Shown here: piece after piece, positions 1 to 6,048 of the stretch
Layout: every line of letters starts with the position of its first letter
Numbering within the stretch: position 1 is the stretch's first letter
Program-made: the position numbers and the translations under genes
Assembly (NCBI GenBank): GCA_047971145.1
Contig: JBKDZL010000101.1
Span: forward strand, 1 to 8,319
Origin: JBKDZL01 sp047971145
GTDB lineage: Bacteria; Bacillota_I; Bacilli_A; Erysipelotrichales; Erysipelotrichaceae
Reading direction: 5' to 3'
DNA length: 8,319 nt
Notes under the pieces: generated by a model
Seen by the model: the letters and a program-made list of their open reading frames with translations, nothing else
Database searches by the model: none
Told to the model about the DNA's origin: nothing

Positions 1-32
1 ATGATTTCGCGCGATTCATATTTTATGATTTC

Positions 33-60
33 ATTATAGCAGTAATGAAAGCGTTGTCAA
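33..60 (-). promoter_or_regulatory. Leftward sigma-A promoter for a gene outside the window
   Basis: Read on the minus strand, TTGACA (60-55) is followed by a 16-base spacer and TATAAT (38-33), both perfect consensus hexamers. Transcription would start near position 26 and run out of the left edge. The downstream gene is not visible. A cre box occupies the spacer and overlaps the -35, so the promoter is probably catabolite repressed. Confidence 0.75.
46..59. promoter_or_regulatory. CcpA cre box (catabolite responsive element)
   Basis: TGAAAGCGTTGTCA matches the degenerate Bacillus cre consensus TGWAANCGNTNWCA at all 14 positions. It overlaps the -35 and lies in the spacer of the leftward promoter, a position where a bound CcpA dimer would block RNA polymerase. 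A dedicated LacI-family regulator recognises similar CG-centred operators, so that is the main alternative. The controlled gene lies left of the window. Confidence 0.72.
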
Positions 61-70
61 GAAATTTCCC

Positions 71-92
71 AAAAAAAATGGGAAATTTCCCA
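71..92 (-). terminator. Probable short-stem intrinsic terminator after the nucleotidase gene
   Basis: On the minus strand TGGGAAATTTCCCA (92-79) is a perfect 14-base palindrome able to form a short stem of five or more pairs, directly followed by eight T residues (78-71). It lies about 80 bases downstream of the nucleotidase stop codon. The stem is short, and the same bases can pair differently with 65-71, so an operator role is an alternative. Confidence 0.45.
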
Positions 93-173
93 AAAATAGT
101 AGAATCTCCCTTTTTTATTGATTATTTTTAAATATTTGATGGTTATTGAAATATGAATTTTTTACTATTTACC

Positions 174-1694
174 TTATTTTATAATCTTGATATTTTCTCT
201 ATGCTTAACTTTGAGCTCTGGGTTTTTAATAATATAATCTATTAAAATTTCCACCATTTCTTCTTGAATATCTAATACTAATTCTGCTCTATCTAACATC
301 TCAAAACCACCACTGCCACCTGCTCGATAGTTTGATACTGCAATAGTATAGTATTTATCTAAGTCTAATGGCTTATCATCTTTAGTCATTGATACAATTC
401 TATCACCAAGAGGTTTTGATACATCAATTATATACTCAAGACCATCTAACATATCATAATTGTAATGCTGAGGTTTAGGATAAATAAAACGATTGTTTAC
501 TACAATTTCATCTTGTTCTAAAGAAAAATACTCTGCACATTTCTCTAAATACTCTTTCAATACATGACCAGTCAGTCTCAAAACGCATAAAGTATTAGTA
601 TAAACATATGTTGCTACAATATCCCTAATGGTAATATCACAATTAAAGCCAATCGCATCATTAAATAAAGCAGCAGAGCTAAAATCTGCTTGAGTTTTAG
701 CTAGTTGGACCTGATTAATAAAAGAAATCACTGGATGTTTGTGTAATCTAGCTTGAAAGCGATCTGTAACTTTAAGTGACAGCTCCGAGTGTCCTAATGG
801 CTTGTCTAGCCATGATTGATACTCTTTATTTAAATTTTGTATTTGTTTTACTATATCTGCATTTGCTTCTAGTGTGGGTTTTATTAATTCTACTTCGCCA
901 ACTTTCTTAATAACATCGAATTCGATTTTGGCAACTTCTTGAGCTTTATGTGCTGTTTGTGATATTACAACACCGCAACACTCACCCTTTAAAGAGCGAT
1001 GTTGATGACCTGTAATCAAAATGTCTAGTTCTAATTCATTGCAGATTTTATAGGCAATATTTTCACCACTTTGTCTTTCCGTAGGTTGACCAGTTATTAA
1101 ATCCTTTTCAAATCCACCATGATAAACTCCTACTATTGCATCTACTTTCTCATATTTTTTAATAGCTTCAACAGCAGATTTTGCTTGTTTAAAACTATCT
1201 TCAATGCTTAAGTGTTTAAGGGTTTCTTTGCTTTCCCACTTATCAATAAAGTGCGTTACAATACCAAATATCGCTATTTTAACTCCATTAGCGAAAAGAT
1301 GCGTATGATATAACTCACTTAGCTTTTGATCATCAATCTTGATATTATTGGTAATAATTTTTCCACCACAATTATTAAGATGGTTATTTAATTTAGTAAT
1401 GCCAAAGTTAAAATCATGATTACCTAAATTAAAATAATCATATTTCAATTCTTTCACAATATTTGTGATAGGACTTATTTCTAAGGGATGATAAGTATTA
1501 AAATAATAAGTTAAAGGACTACCCTGAATTAAATCACCATTATCAATAAAAATAGTGTTAGCATCACGATACTGATCAAAGATTGTTTTAATTTTAGCTA
1601 AACCAAAATCACCCTCAGTTTTATCATTATCATTAATTGGTAAAATATAGCCATGGACATCACTGGTTGCTAGTATTCTAAATTTTTTACTCAT
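174..1694 (-). CDS. Cytoplasmic 5'-nucleotidase / 2',3'-cyclic-nucleotide phosphodiesterase, UshA/CpdB-type
   Basis: This 506-residue protein has both domains of the UshA/CpdB family, which uses a two-metal centre to release phosphate from nucleotides or to open 2',3'-cyclic nucleotides. The N-terminal metallophosphoesterase domain shows DVHG (12-15, metal ligands D12 and H14), NGD (52-54), GNHD (91-94), a histidine in YHGG (H192) and GHQH (229-232). The C-terminal 5'-nucleotidase domain (about 300-490) contains FND (344-346), the stretch IDVSKPLGDRI (423-433) and NYRAGGSGGF (455-464), which look closer to CpdB/YfkN than to plain UshA. There is no signal peptide, lipobox, sortase signal or transmembrane segment: the catalytic domain starts by residue 5. 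It should therefore act in the cytosol, unlike most relatives. The start is supported by TTAGGAG with a short spacer. It lies downstream of the operon terminator and probably has its own promoter. The exact substrate (5'-NMP, cyclic NMP or another phosphoester) is open. Confidence 0.85.
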   Translation of the reverse strand: MSKKFRILATSDVHGYILPINDNDKTEGDFGLAKIKTIFDQYRDANTIFIDNGDLIQGSPLTYYFNTYHPLEISPITNIVKELKYDYFNLGNHDFNFGITKLNNHLNNCGGKIITNNIKIDDQKLSELYHTHLFANGVKIAIFGIVTHFIDKWESKETLKHLSIEDSFKQAKSAVEAIKKYEKVDAIVGVYHGGFEKDLITGQPTERQSGENIAYKICNELELDILITGHQHRSLKGECCGVVISQTAHKAQEVAKIEFDVIKKVGEVELIKPTLEANADIVKQIQNLNKEYQSWLDKPLGHSELSLKVTDRFQARLHKHPVISFINQVQLAKTQADFSSAALFNDAIGFNCDITIRDIVATYVYTNTLCVLRLTGHVLKEYLEKCAEYFSLEQDEIVVNNRFIYPKPQHYNYDMLDGLEYIIDVSKPLGDRIVSMTKDDKPLDLDKYYTIAVSNYRAGGSGGFEMLDRAELVLDIQEEMVEILIDYIIKNPELKVKHRENIKIIK

Positions 1695-1712
1695 TTGCTC
1701 TCCTAACTTACT

Positions 1713-1718
1713 ATTATA
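1713..1718 (-). promoter_or_regulatory. Likely -10 box for the nucleotidase gene
   Basis: A perfect TATAAT on the minus strand lies about 20 bases before the start codon, just upstream of the AGGAG site (1699-1704). No convincing -35 sits 16-18 bases further up; the nearest, TTGAAA, is only 11 bases away. The box lies downstream of the operon terminator, which fits independent transcription. Confidence 0.45.
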
Positions 1719-1732
1719 ATTTTAACATATTT

Positions 1733-1783
1733 CAAAAATAATAAAACGGTAGAGCAAGGAACGTGAAACCTTAATCTACCGTT
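1733..1783 (-). terminator. Rho-independent terminator of the ABC transporter operon
   Basis: Perfect 9-base arms AACGGTAGA and TCTACCGTT (1745-1753 and 1775-1783) form the outer stem. Inside them AAGG (1756-1759) and CCTT (1769-1772) can extend it with small bulges. On the minus strand the hairpin is followed by the T-rich tail TTATTATTTTT (1744-1734). It lies 34 bases after the stop codon of the binding-protein gene. The plus-strand side is also followed by a T-rich run near 1790-1802, so it could act in both directions. Confidence 0.85.
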
Positions 1784-1816
1784 AATATTTAATTTATTTT
1801 TTAGTTATAAAGATAA

Positions 1817-3079
1817 CTATTCACCAGCCCAAAGTGCTTCCATATTTGCTTTATAAGTTTCAAGAATTGCAGTTAAGTCAGCTTCAGGTTGACTTAGAAT
1901 TTCTTCCATCATAGTAGCAATTTCATTATAAACCGCATTAGCATTAGCAGGAATAGTGAACATTTGCTCAGTTATTTCAGCTGCAATTGGTGCAATCATG
2001 CTATCTAAGTTAGTATACTCATCACTCTCGATAACACTAGTTCTTACTGGTAAATAACCTGTTTTCTCTGCCCAATATAATTGAGACTCAGCACTAGTTA
2101 AATGACTCATAAATAAGAATGCTGCAGTTTTTTGCTCAGCAGTCGCATTGGCAAACATATAAATATCAGTACCTTGTTGGATACCTTGATCAACTGGAAC
2201 CGCTACTGCACCTGGAGTGAATTTTCCTTCAGCTCCACTTTTAACATAAGACTCACCAGCAGTAGAACCAACATTCATAGAAATTAATTCATTACCAAAT
2301 GGGCCTGATAAATATTTATCACTTCCAGCAATTCTTAAATAACCTTCTTTAACACCATCTAGGTATAAATTAATAACTTCAATTGAATCCTCAGAAGTAA
2401 CATCTAAAGTTTCATCTAATTTGTGACCTCTATTAATCATTTGCGTAACATAGAAATTATTTAAAGAGTCAAAACCAGCACCTACAACTGTTCCATTTGA
2501 TTTTTCATAAACAGTTTTAGCTGCTTCGATGAATTCTTCAAAAGTAGTTGGAGCTGCTACTCCATACTCTTCTAATTGATCAGCATTATAGAATAAAGCT
2601 TCTGAAGATTTGTTAAATGGTAAACCATATTGCACACCCTCAATTTTAGCACCTTCCATAAAACCAGCAATAATATCATCAGCATCAGCAATACCAATAG
2701 TTTCGTTGCTAATATAAGCTGAAATATCTTGTAATAAACCATCAACTGCTGCATCATAGAACCAGTTAGTATACCCTTGAGTAATAGTTGGTAAATTATC
2801 TGGACTAGCCATAGTAGCAGTCAATTTTTGTGATAAATCTTTATAAGATGATTGATTTTGTAAAGTAATAGTAATATTTTCGTTAGCTGCCATAAATTCC
2901 TCAGTTAACTTAACTAAAGCTTCTTCCTGTGCACCATTCATTGCATGCCAGAAAGTAATTTCTACTGGTTCTGTGATTTCAGTTACGATTTCTTCAGTAT
3001 CACCAGTATTAGCTGATCCATCTGAACAACCAGCGATCAATAATAACGCCAACAAACTTACTAATAATTTTTTGAACAT
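1817..3079 (-). CDS. ABC transporter extracellular substrate-binding lipoprotein, UgpB-like
   Basis: This 420-residue receptor captures the transported solute outside the membrane and delivers it to the two permeases. It has a lipoprotein signal: positive N-terminus MFKK, hydrophobic core (5-15) and lipobox LIAGC (14-18), with C18 as the lipidated cysteine, followed by an acidic, Ser/Thr-containing linker to about residue 38. The mature part is of the family 1 (CUT1) type: FWHAMNG (43-49), PFNKSSEALFYN (154-165), GSTAGE (271-276) and TGYLP (340-344), an arrangement typical of UgpB-like glycerol-3-phosphate and sugar receptors. Length is normal. AGAGAGGA with a 7-base spacer supports the start. 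It is the last operon gene, 17 bases after the MBL gene and just before a terminator. The ligand is unproven: UgpB resemblance suggests glycerol-3-phosphate or a diester of it, but the phosphate-binding residues cannot be confirmed by eye. Confidence 0.87.
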   Translation of the reverse strand: MFKKLLVSLLALLLIAGCSDGSANTGDTEEIVTEITEPVEITFWHAMNGAQEEALVKLTEEFMAANENITITLQNQSSYKDLSQKLTATMASPDNLPTITQGYTNWFYDAAVDGLLQDISAYISNETIGIADADDIIAGFMEGAKIEGVQYGLPFNKSSEALFYNADQLEEYGVAAPTTFEEFIEAAKTVYEKSNGTVVGAGFDSLNNFYVTQMINRGHKLDETLDVTSEDSIEVINLYLDGVKEGYLRIAGSDKYLSGPFGNELISMNVGSTAGESYVKSGAEGKFTPGAVAVPVDQGIQQGTDIYMFANATAEQKTAAFLFMSHLTSAESQLYWAEKTGYLPVRTSVIESDEYTNLDSMIAPIAAEITEQMFTIPANANAVYNEIATMMEEILSQPEADLTAILETYKANMEALWAGE

Positions 3080-3096
3080 ATAATTTTCCTCTCTTG

Positions 3097-4353
3097 TTAT
3101 AATGTTTCTCCACGTTTTGGAAGGTGAACCTCGCCAAAGGGGTTCAAAAGTAATTCAGGACGTAATGAGTGAATTGGCACTAAAATCTTAGGCTGAATCA
3201 TTTCAATAATTGCAGCTAAGTCGGCCGGAACTGCATGACCACTACAGCCAAGATGTTTAAAGTCGATACCTCTTTGAAGAAACTTTTCTTTAAATACTGC
3301 ATAATAAGGATCAAAAGTTCCAAGTGGGCTAGCATCACAATGGATATAAACACCCCCTGTTACTAAATCATCCTCATAATCCTCAATTTGCCATAAGTAC
3401 TTTTGATAATTATTAGTTTTCTCACTAATATCAATCGCAAATTTAGGATCCATTTGCCAATCTTTATTGGGATCTTTCTGGTAATAACAATCAAGATTTA
3501 ATAAAGATTTTAGAATGTAAGCCATCTTTTCCTTAACAACCACAGTCCGCTTTACTTCTTTAATAATATTTGCAAAACGCTTCACATTCGCCATATAAGC
3601 ATTAAAAGTTATTTGTTTGTCGCTATTACTATCAACATAATCAACTAACCATTTTACTAATACAGACTCCGCTGTAAATCTTTCTGCATTTTTCTCGCCA
3701 CTATCATTAAAACTGATAGAAACGCCTTCCATAATCAGAATATCACATTTCTTAGCCTTTTCACAGAAATATACTGTATCTTGACTATCAAATCCATGCA
3801 ACCTTAAATCTCCAGTATAACCAATGGTTAAATCAGGAGTTTTAATCAGCATTCCACATGCCCCATAAGCATCATGATCAACTCGATACATAATTAGCTC
3901 AATTGCTCCTACTTTAACACTAACTTTTGGCTCTACTCCAATAATAGCTCTGGTAGTATAATCCTTATTTATCGCAGGCAAGACAAAAGTATTATCTTGA
4001 TTAAGTAATTCAATTAATTCTTTGGTTTCATTTAAAGCATATAAGGGAATAGAATCATCTAAATAATTAATCATTCTCGTATGATCTAAGTGGCAGTGAC
4101 TTAAAAAAACTGCCGTATTTTCACTATTGACAGGATAACCAAATACCTGATCATAAATATCTAATTCTGGTACTAATCTATTCTCAATTAAAGTGTCTAA
4201 TAGTTCATTTTTTAGTTTTAGCTCTGGTCTAAATTCTGTACCAAAATCAAAGAAAACTCTAGAACCCTGATAATTAATTTCTACAACCGTACCACCAATA
4301 GTCAAAATACCACTATGAAAAGTAATACGAGTATTTTTAGCCTTTAAGTCCAT
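3097..4353 (-). CDS. MBL-fold beta-CASP metallohydrolase, RNase J-like
   Basis: This is a zinc-dependent hydrolase of the metallo-beta-lactamase superfamily, most like nucleic-acid-processing beta-CASP enzymes. Numbered from the ATG at 4353 (418 residues), it shows HCHLDH (86-91), a metal histidine in VDHDAYG (H160), the bridging aspartate in GYTGDLR (D182), the acidic motif-A residue in DILIMEG (E209), SGHA (371-374, H373) and PIHS (393-396, H395). The last three match beta-CASP motifs A to C. It is shorter than RNase J (about 555 residues) and ends right after the core, so it lacks the C-terminal domain. No export signal is seen. An earlier in-frame ATG at 4368 would add five residues; 4353 is preferred because GGGGT lies nine bases upstream, whereas 4368 has no such site. 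Either start overlaps the UgpE-type permease gene, implying translational coupling. The substrate is unknown; RNA or another phosphodiester is the family-based expectation. Confidence 0.82.
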   Translation of the reverse strand: MDLKAKNTRITFHSGILTIGGTVVEINYQGSRVFFDFGTEFRPELKLKNELLDTLIENRLVPELDIYDQVFGYPVNSENTAVFLSHCHLDHTRMINYLDDSIPLYALNETKELIELLNQDNTFVLPAINKDYTTRAIIGVEPKVSVKVGAIELIMYRVDHDAYGACGMLIKTPDLTIGYTGDLRLHGFDSQDTVYFCEKAKKCDILIMEGVSISFNDSGEKNAERFTAESVLVKWLVDYVDSNSDKQITFNAYMANVKRFANIIKEVKRTVVVKEKMAYILKSLLNLDCYYQKDPNKDWQMDPKFAIDISEKTNNYQKYLWQIEDYEDDLVTGGVYIHCDASPLGTFDPYYAVFKEKFLQRGIDFKHLGCSGHAVPADLAAIIEMIQPKILVPIHSLRPELLLNPFGEVHLPKRGETL

Positions 4354-5155
4354 TTTTCGATACCCCATTAATAATTTGTTTTCTAAAGATAAAATAAAGA
4401 ATCATTACCGGTAAAATAGTGATAGTAGATGCAGCCATTTGTAGTTGAACCTCAGCACCAGCCTCAGTTGCAAATGCACTCAAACCATTATTTAGTAAGC
4501 GCATTTCAGTAACATTAGTTACTAAAACTGGCCATAAAAATGAATTCCAACTGGCAATAAAACTCAATAATCCAACCGTCACTAAAGCAGGCTTAATAAT
4601 TGGAATCAAAACTTTTCTAATAAATTCTAAATTACTACAACCATCAATTTTCGCAGCACGATAATAAGAATTAGGAACTGACTCCATATATTGTTTTAAA
4701 TAATACATATAAAAAACACTTGCTAAGAAAGGTATAATTAAGGCAGCATAAGTATCTATTAAATTCAAGCTAGCGATTGTCTGATAATTAGTAAAAATAA
4801 TTGCCTCAAAAGGCACCATTAATAAACTAATCAAACCAAATACCACTAAATTTTTATACTTAAACTCTAACATCACCAAGGCAAAAGCCGCCAAAGTTGT
4901 AGTTATTAATACTCCAGTTGTAGTTATTAAAGAAACTAAAGTAGTATTAAAGAAATATCTTGCAAAAGGCGCTTTGTCTAAAACTTCTAAATAGTTTTGC
5001 CACTGTATTTCTGCTGGAAACATTTGTGGGGGAATACTAATAGATTCTTGAAAAGTCATAAAACTAGAGATAATCATATAAATAAAAGGAAAAATAGTGA
5101 TAAATGCCATAATGATAATAAATAAATGAATTAAAATATTTAATATTCTTTTCAT
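4337..5155 (-). CDS. ABC transporter permease, UgpE/MalG type
   Basis: This 272-residue inner-membrane subunit is one half of the transmembrane channel of the CUT1 importer. About six hydrophobic segments are visible: roughly 8-30, 71-95, 104-120, 133-152, 189-209 and 241-257. The cytoplasmic EAA loop that docks on the ATPase appears as YYRAAKIDG followed by IRKVLIPIIKPAL (about 164-191). Length and topology are typical of the MalG/UgpE branch, which has six segments and a short N-terminus. The start is five bases after the stop of the UgpA-type permease gene, with AAAGGG inside the end of that gene as ribosome binding site. Its own 3' end overlaps the MBL gene by 17 bases (32 with the alternative start). 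The family call is firm, but the transported substrate cannot be read from a permease. Confidence 0.9.
   Translation of the reverse strand: MKRILNILIHLFIIIMAFITIFPFIYMIISSFMTFQESISIPPQMFPAEIQWQNYLEVLDKAPFARYFFNTTLVSLITTTGVLITTTLAAFALVMLEFKYKNLVVFGLISLLMVPFEAIIFTNYQTIASLNLIDTYAALIIPFLASVFYMYYLKQYMESVPNSYYRAAKIDGCSNLEFIRKVLIPIIKPALVTVGLLSFIASWNSFLWPVLVTNVTEMRLLNNGLSAFATEAGAEVQLQMAASTITILPVMILYFIFRKQIINGVSKNGLKG
4362..4366 (-). promoter_or_regulatory. Ribosome binding site deciding the MBL gene start
   Basis: GGGGT on the minus strand lies nine bases before the ATG at 4353-4351, a normal spacing. It lies inside the end of the UgpE-type permease gene and overlaps the alternative ATG at 4368-4366. 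That upstream ATG is preceded by AT-rich sequence without a Shine-Dalgarno match. Confidence 0.5.
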
Positions 5156-5160
5156 GATTT

Positions 5161-6048
5161 CTACCCTTTTAACCTTTTCATAACTTTATTTTGAATAAAC
5201 GTTATCGATAATATAATGACAAATAAAACAATTGTGGCAGCCATTCCCTGACCAAAGCGAGTTTGCACATAAAACTTATCATAAATATAATACACCGCCG
5301 TCATCGCACTATTAGCAATGCCTGCCTTACCACCAAAAATCGCAAATACTTGAGTATAAACTTTAAAAGCCGAAATTAAACCCACCGAAAATAAAAAAGT
5401 GATAATGGGTATTAACTGTGGTAAAGTTATCTTAAAAAACTGTTGCAACTTAGTAGCTCCAAACATGTCCGCAACTTTATAATAATGCTTATCAATACCC
5501 CTTAAACCCGAGAGTAAAATAATAATATTAAAAGCTAAAGAAGCCCAAATTCCAAAAATAATCAAAGTCCAAACACTCATATCAACATTATCCAAGAAGT
5601 TAATAGGAGCAATTCCAAAAAAACTTAAAAAATGATTTATCATACCATAATTAGAATTAAATAAATAACGAAAAACAACACCAATAGCAACAGTACTTGT
5701 GATATACGGCAAAAAGAAAATCGTTTCAAAAAACGATTTAAACTTAATCTTATCATAAATAAACCACGAAATAATTAGAGCCAAAATAATCGCAACTGGC
5801 ACCACCACAAAAGCATAAGTAGCCGTATTTTGCATTGCAGCATGAAATTTAGGATCAGAAATCACCACTTCATAATTCCTCAAACCATTAAAAGTCATAT
5901 TACCAACACGACCCGACTGAAAAGACATCACAAAAGTTCTAATCAAAGGATAAATACTAAAGATACCCACCAAAAATAAAGTTGGCAACAAGAAAAACCA
6001 AGCACTTTTAGAATTTTCTGCACTATACTTGATTCTAAATTTTTTCAT
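5161..6048 (-). CDS. ABC transporter permease, UgpA/MalF type
   Basis: This 295-residue membrane subunit pairs with the UgpE-type permease to form the import channel. It starts with a short basic N-terminus and a first segment at about 16-39. Further hydrophobic segments lie near 76-97, 107-127, 159-180, 211-229 and 267-284. The EAA loop reads YYKVADMFGATKLQQFFKITLPQL (about 189-212), with the conserved glycine at 197 and the usual proline at 210. Length fits UgpA/LacF-type permeases rather than the longer MalF. The ATG shares one base with the stop codon of the ATPase gene (TAATG), so translation is probably coupled; GGGGAG 11 bases upstream, inside the ATPase gene, can serve as ribosome binding site. 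Residues 45-65 and the loop around 131-158 are probably extracytoplasmic. Confidence 0.9.
   Translation of the reverse strand: MKKFRIKYSAENSKSAWFFLLPTLFLVGIFSIYPLIRTFVMSFQSGRVGNMTFNGLRNYEVVISDPKFHAAMQNTATYAFVVVPVAIILALIISWFIYDKIKFKSFFETIFFLPYITSTVAIGVVFRYLFNSNYGMINHFLSFFGIAPINFLDNVDMSVWTLIIFGIWASLAFNIIILLSGLRGIDKHYYKVADMFGATKLQQFFKITLPQLIPIITFLFSVGLISAFKVYTQVFAIFGGKAGIANSAMTAVYYIYDKFYVQTRFGQGMAATIVLFVIILSITFIQNKVMKRLKG

Larger units (their letters stand above)
1..173. other. Non-coding left-edge regulatory region
   Basis: No supportable coding region lies between the left edge and the stop of the nucleotidase gene at 174. The stretch contains, from left to right, an 8-bp CG-rich palindrome (7-14), a leftward promoter (33-60) with an embedded cre box (46-59), an interleaved repeat or terminator (65-96), and about 75 bases of very AT-rich sequence (about 97-173) in which I see no structure. 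The controlled gene must lie left of position 1. Confidence 0.7.

Noticed and set aside
61..96. CRISPR-like direct repeats
   Set aside because: Only two 15-base copies with a 6-base gap; there are no spacers, no further units and no cas gene.
751..770. cre-like sequence TGAAAGCGATCTGT inside the nucleotidase gene
   Set aside because: It matches the consensus only for the first twelve positions, is well inside a coding region far from any promoter, and encodes an ordinary protein stretch.
2572..2757. 61-codon minus-strand open frame
   Set aside because: It lies inside the binding-protein gene in another frame and its low-complexity Leu/Met-rich product looks like a frame shadow.
5195..5215. 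AAACGTTATCG sequence resembling a cre box in the UgpA-type permease gene
   Set aside because: About three mismatches to the consensus and a mid-operon coding position make it a likely chance match.
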